Shown here: piece after piece, positions 18,871 to 20,942 of the stretch | Position numbering within the stretch: position 1 is the first letter of the stretch | Layout: each line of letters begins with the position of its first letter | Origin: Verrucomicrobiota bacterium | GTDB taxonomy: Bacteria; Verrucomicrobiota; Verrucomicrobiia; Limisphaerales; UBA9464 | Assembly (NCBI GenBank): GCA_026397675.1 | Contig: JAPLUH010000040.1 | Coordinates: 1-20,942 of the forward strand | Length of the DNA: 20,942 nucleotides | Reading direction: 5' to 3' | The notes under the pieces: model-generated | Told to the model about the DNA's origin: nothing | Seen by the model: the letters and a program-made list of their open reading frames with translations, nothing else | The model's database searches: none | Translations under genes and position numbers: made by a program

Positions 18871-20532
18871 ATGAACGCACTTCCGCTTCTCACCGCCGCA
18901 CTGCTGAGTGCTGGCCTTCTGGCGCGCGCCGAAGATTGGCCCCAATGGGGCGGCAACGATCCCGGTCGCAACTTCTACTCGCCCGCCAAGGGCCTGCCCG
19001 ATCGCTTCGAGCCGGGCAAGCTGAAGACCGGCACTGAGGAGATCGACCTAGCCACCACCAAGGGCGTGAAGTGGGCCGTGAAGCTCGGTTCGCAGAGCTA
19101 CGGAAACCCGGTGGTCGCCGGCGGCAAGGTGTACGTGGGCACCAACAACGAGTCGCCCCGCGACAAGAAGCAGGTGGGTGACCGCTCGATCTTGTATTGC
19201 TTCGACGAAAAGACCGGCGCCTTCCTGTGGCAGTTGGTGGTTCCCAAGCTCAAGTCGGGCAAGGTCAACGACTGGGAGAGCCTGGGCCTCCTGGCCTCGC
19301 CGCTGGTGGTGGGCAACCGGCTCTGGATCGTCACCAGCCGCTGCGAGGTGCTGTGCCTCGACACCGAAGGCATGGCCAATGGCAACGAAGGCCCGTACAC
19401 CGACGAGGCCAAGTACATGGCCAAGGACACACCGAAGGAGTCCGCGCCGGTCGATCCCTCCAAGCAGGACGCCGACCTCATTTGGCGCTACGACATGATG
19501 GATGAGCTGGGTGTGTTTCCGCACAACGCCTCCAACAGCTCGGTGCTCATGGTCGACGGCATCCTCTACGTTTGCACTTCCAACGGTCAGGACTGGACCC
19601 ACGTCAACATCCCGTCGCCGACTTCCCCGAGCTTCATCGCGCTCGACGCCAAGACCGGCAAGCTGGTCGGTGAAGACAACGTCGGCGTTGGCCCGCGGAT
19701 TTTCCACGGCCAGTGGACCTCGCCCTCGACCGGCAAGGTGGGTGACCAGAACCTTGTCTTCTTTGGCGGTGGCGACGGCGTGGTTTACGCCCTCGACGCC
19801 AAGCCGCAGAAGGGCAGTGGATCCAAGATCGTCCCCATTTTGCCGGGCGCGCCGCTCGACCGTGACGAAGACAAGGACACCGACTACCTCAAGAAAGTGT
19901 TCTGGGCCGACCTCAACCCGCCCGAGTACAAGGCCGACAAGTCGGGCAAGGCCTACAAATATCCTGCCGCCGAAGGTCCCAGCGAAATCAACTCTACCCC
20001 GGTTTTCTACAAGAACCGCGTGTACGTGGCCACGGGCCAAGATCCCGAGCACGGTGAAGGCGTGGGCCGCTTGGTTTGCCTCGACGCCACCAAGAAGGGC
20101 GACCTGACCCAGACCGGCATCTTGTGGGATTACAAGGGCATCAAGCGATCGATCTCCAGCGTGAGCATCGATCCGGCCACGGGCCTGCTCTTCATTGGCG
20201 ACTTCTCCGGCTTCGTGCACTGCCTCGATGCCGAGACCGGCAAGCTGCACTGGGTGTATGACATGAAGGCCCACATGTGGGGCTCGACTCTGGTGGCCGA
20301 CGGCAAGGTGTATGTCGGCGATGAGGACGGCGACTTTGTGGTGTTGGCTGCCAAGGGCGGGCCCAAGGCGCAAGTCTTGAGCGAGACCAACCTCGGAGCT
20401 CCCGTATACAGCACCCCCATCGTGGCCAACGGCACCATGTATGTGGCCAGCCAGACTCACCTCTTCGCCATCGGCGCCGAAGCCAAGCCCGCGGCCACCG
20501 ACGCCCCCAAGGGCATCCAGCCGAAGAACTAA
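18871..20532 (+). CDS. Secreted PQQ-like beta-propeller protein
   Basis: Exported protein of 553 aa. Signal peptide MNALPLLTAALLSAGLLARA, then mature EDWPQWGGNDPGRNF, the usual first-strand motif of this family. Propeller blades are seen as SILYCFDEKTGAFLWQL, EVLCLDTEG, FIALDAKTGKLVGE, VVYALDAKPQKG, LVCLDATKKGDL, FVHCLDAETGKLHWVY and TMYVASQTHLFAIG, giving about seven to eight blades and no extra domain. It differs from its upstream neighbour in lacking the C-terminal module. There are many Lys/Asp-rich loops and no haem motif. The ATG at 18871 is preceded by TTTCCTCATCC, the same pyrimidine leader as the DUF6797 gene and no Shine-Dalgarno. The tandem arrangement suggests a shared role outside the cytoplasm; substrate unknown. 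Confidence 0.85.
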   Translation: MNALPLLTAALLSAGLLARAEDWPQWGGNDPGRNFYSPAKGLPDRFEPGKLKTGTEEIDLATTKGVKWAVKLGSQSYGNPVVAGGKVYVGTNNESPRDKKQVGDRSILYCFDEKTGAFLWQLVVPKLKSGKVNDWESLGLLASPLVVGNRLWIVTSRCEVLCLDTEGMANGNEGPYTDEAKYMAKDTPKESAPVDPSKQDADLIWRYDMMDELGVFPHNASNSSVLMVDGILYVCTSNGQDWTHVNIPSPTSPSFIALDAKTGKLVGEDNVGVGPRIFHGQWTSPSTGKVGDQNLVFFGGGDGVVYALDAKPQKGSGSKIVPILPGAPLDRDEDKDTDYLKKVFWADLNPPEYKADKSGKAYKYPAAEGPSEINSTPVFYKNRVYVATGQDPEHGEGVGRLVCLDATKKGDLTQTGILWDYKGIKRSISSVSIDPATGLLFIGDFSGFVHCLDAETGKLHWVYDMKAHMWGSTLVADGKVYVGDEDGDFVVLAAKGGPKAQVLSETNLGAPVYSTPIVANGTMYVASQTHLFAIGAEAKPAATDAPKGIQPKN

Positions 20533-20569
20533 AGGGTTGGTCGGCAGGCAGGCTCGCGAGACGCGATCG

Positions 20570-20607
20570 TCTGCGGATGCGAGGCGTTCCACGCCCGCAT
20601 CCGCAGA
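20570..20607 (+). terminator. Long stable hairpin after the second propeller gene
   Basis: TCTGCGGATGCG pairs perfectly with CGCATCCGCAGA (12 bp). The stem continues after one bulged A with GGCGT-TCC-ACGCC (5 bp, 3-nt loop). It starts 37 bp after the stop codon. No U-tract follows, so it is either a factor-dependent terminator, an RNA-stabilising structure or a dispersed palindromic repeat. Confidence 0.5.
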
Positions 20608-20648
20608 ACCCGTGGCACCACTGCGGCGGAACCCGGTTTGTCTTAATT

Positions 20649-20704
20649 GGATCCGAACGCCAGGATCCGAACGCTAGGATTCGACCGCCAGGATCTGAAC
20701 GGCG
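20649..20704. repeat. 14-bp tandem repeat, four copies
   Basis: Four head-to-tail units: GGATCCGAACGCCA, GGATCCGAACGCTA, GGATTCGACCGCCA and GGATCTGAACGGCG. Copies 1 and 2 differ by one base; copies 3 and 4 are more diverged. It is non-coding and 14 bp is not a multiple of three. Function unknown. Confidence 0.8.
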
Positions 20705-20942
20705 GGGCAGGCCGGCCCCTTGCTCCTCTTTCGCATCGAGGATCGTCCTCATGAGGCTTTGACTTCGGACTCGACCGTCCACCAAAGACCGGGGGACCGG
20801 GCAGGGCTGATTCATCTGCATCTGAATAGTTTTTTGTGAAGCGGGCTCGTTTGCGTTTTGACTGGTTTATTTTTACGGCCCGTGTTCACGATTTGCGGTG
20901 CGTAGCACCAATTTGCCCGCCGAAGCGGATCTTCTTAAGCGA
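20705..20942. other. Non-coding right edge
   Basis: No gene visible. Two tiny stem-loops occur: CGTG-TT-CACG (20881-20890) and GGTGC-GTA-GCACC (20897-20909). TTGACT at 20858 could be a -35 for a gene beyond the window but has no good -10. AT-rich runs (TTTTTTG near 20830, TTATTTTTA near 20868) suggest a promoter region. Confidence 0.35.

Noticed and set aside
16440..18971. 843-residue minus-strand open frame
   Set aside because: Antisense of the first propeller gene, no recognisable domain. The same holds for the long frames at 19048-20592 (minus) and 3517-4800 (plus).
20192..20821. 209-residue minus-strand frame at the right end
   Set aside because: Half of it is antisense to the second propeller gene and the rest crosses the hairpin and tandem repeat.

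Overview
The window looks like a chromosomal segment of a GC-rich, Gram-negative bacterium. The best guess is Verrucomicrobiota (Limisphaerales/Pedosphaera-like), with Planctomycetota as the alternative. The reasons are a secreted DUF6797-type beta-propeller protein, two secreted PQQ-like propeller proteins, and the absence of Shine-Dalgarno sequences in front of essentially every gene. This is inference from gene families; no rRNA or other phylogenetic marker is present.

Layout. (1) 115-2324, plus strand: a CorA-type metal transporter overlapping an orphan cytosolic PAS histidine kinase. (2) 2372-4806, minus strand: a hairpin terminator and the secreted DUF6797/propeller gene. (3) 4867-8512: a multi-pass membrane-protein gene on the minus strand, 60 bp upstream of the DUF6797 gene. 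A complete 2.9 kb IS21-family element (istA-istB, 5578-8494) splits it after codon 6. Joining the two flanks restores the reading frame exactly. The left end of the element carries ten ~22-bp repeat units and the right end about three. (4) 8513-9324: a long non-coding stretch ending in a candidate promoter with two tandem NrdR-like boxes. (5) 9325-13930: nrdB-dcd-nrdA, a deoxyribonucleotide operon. Its NrdB has Leu where the radical Tyr should be and Glu where the first metal ligand is usually Asp, which points to a class Ic-like (Mn/Fe, tyrosyl-radical-free) ribonucleotide reductase. (6) 14159-16348: a fusion of a ferritin-like DUF455 domain with an ATP-grasp domain, function unknown. (7) 16428-20532: two secreted PQQ-like beta-propeller proteins in tandem. 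(8) 20533-20942: a long hairpin, a four-copy 14-bp tandem repeat and otherwise unexplained non-coding DNA.

How it fits together. NrdB and NrdA make the reductase that converts NDPs to dNDPs. Dcd diverts dCTP to dUTP for dTMP synthesis. The tandem boxes upstream suggest NrdR feedback control of all three genes. The propeller genes encode secreted proteins of the kind abundant in polymer-degrading Verrucomicrobiota and Planctomycetota; no substrate can be assigned. The IS insertion probably inactivates the membrane protein and may be polar on the DUF6797 gene behind it.

Most notable: the tyrosine-less NrdB with its NrdR-type operator, the in-frame-reconstructable IS21 insertion with an unusually long terminal repeat array, and the DUF455-ATP-grasp fusion.
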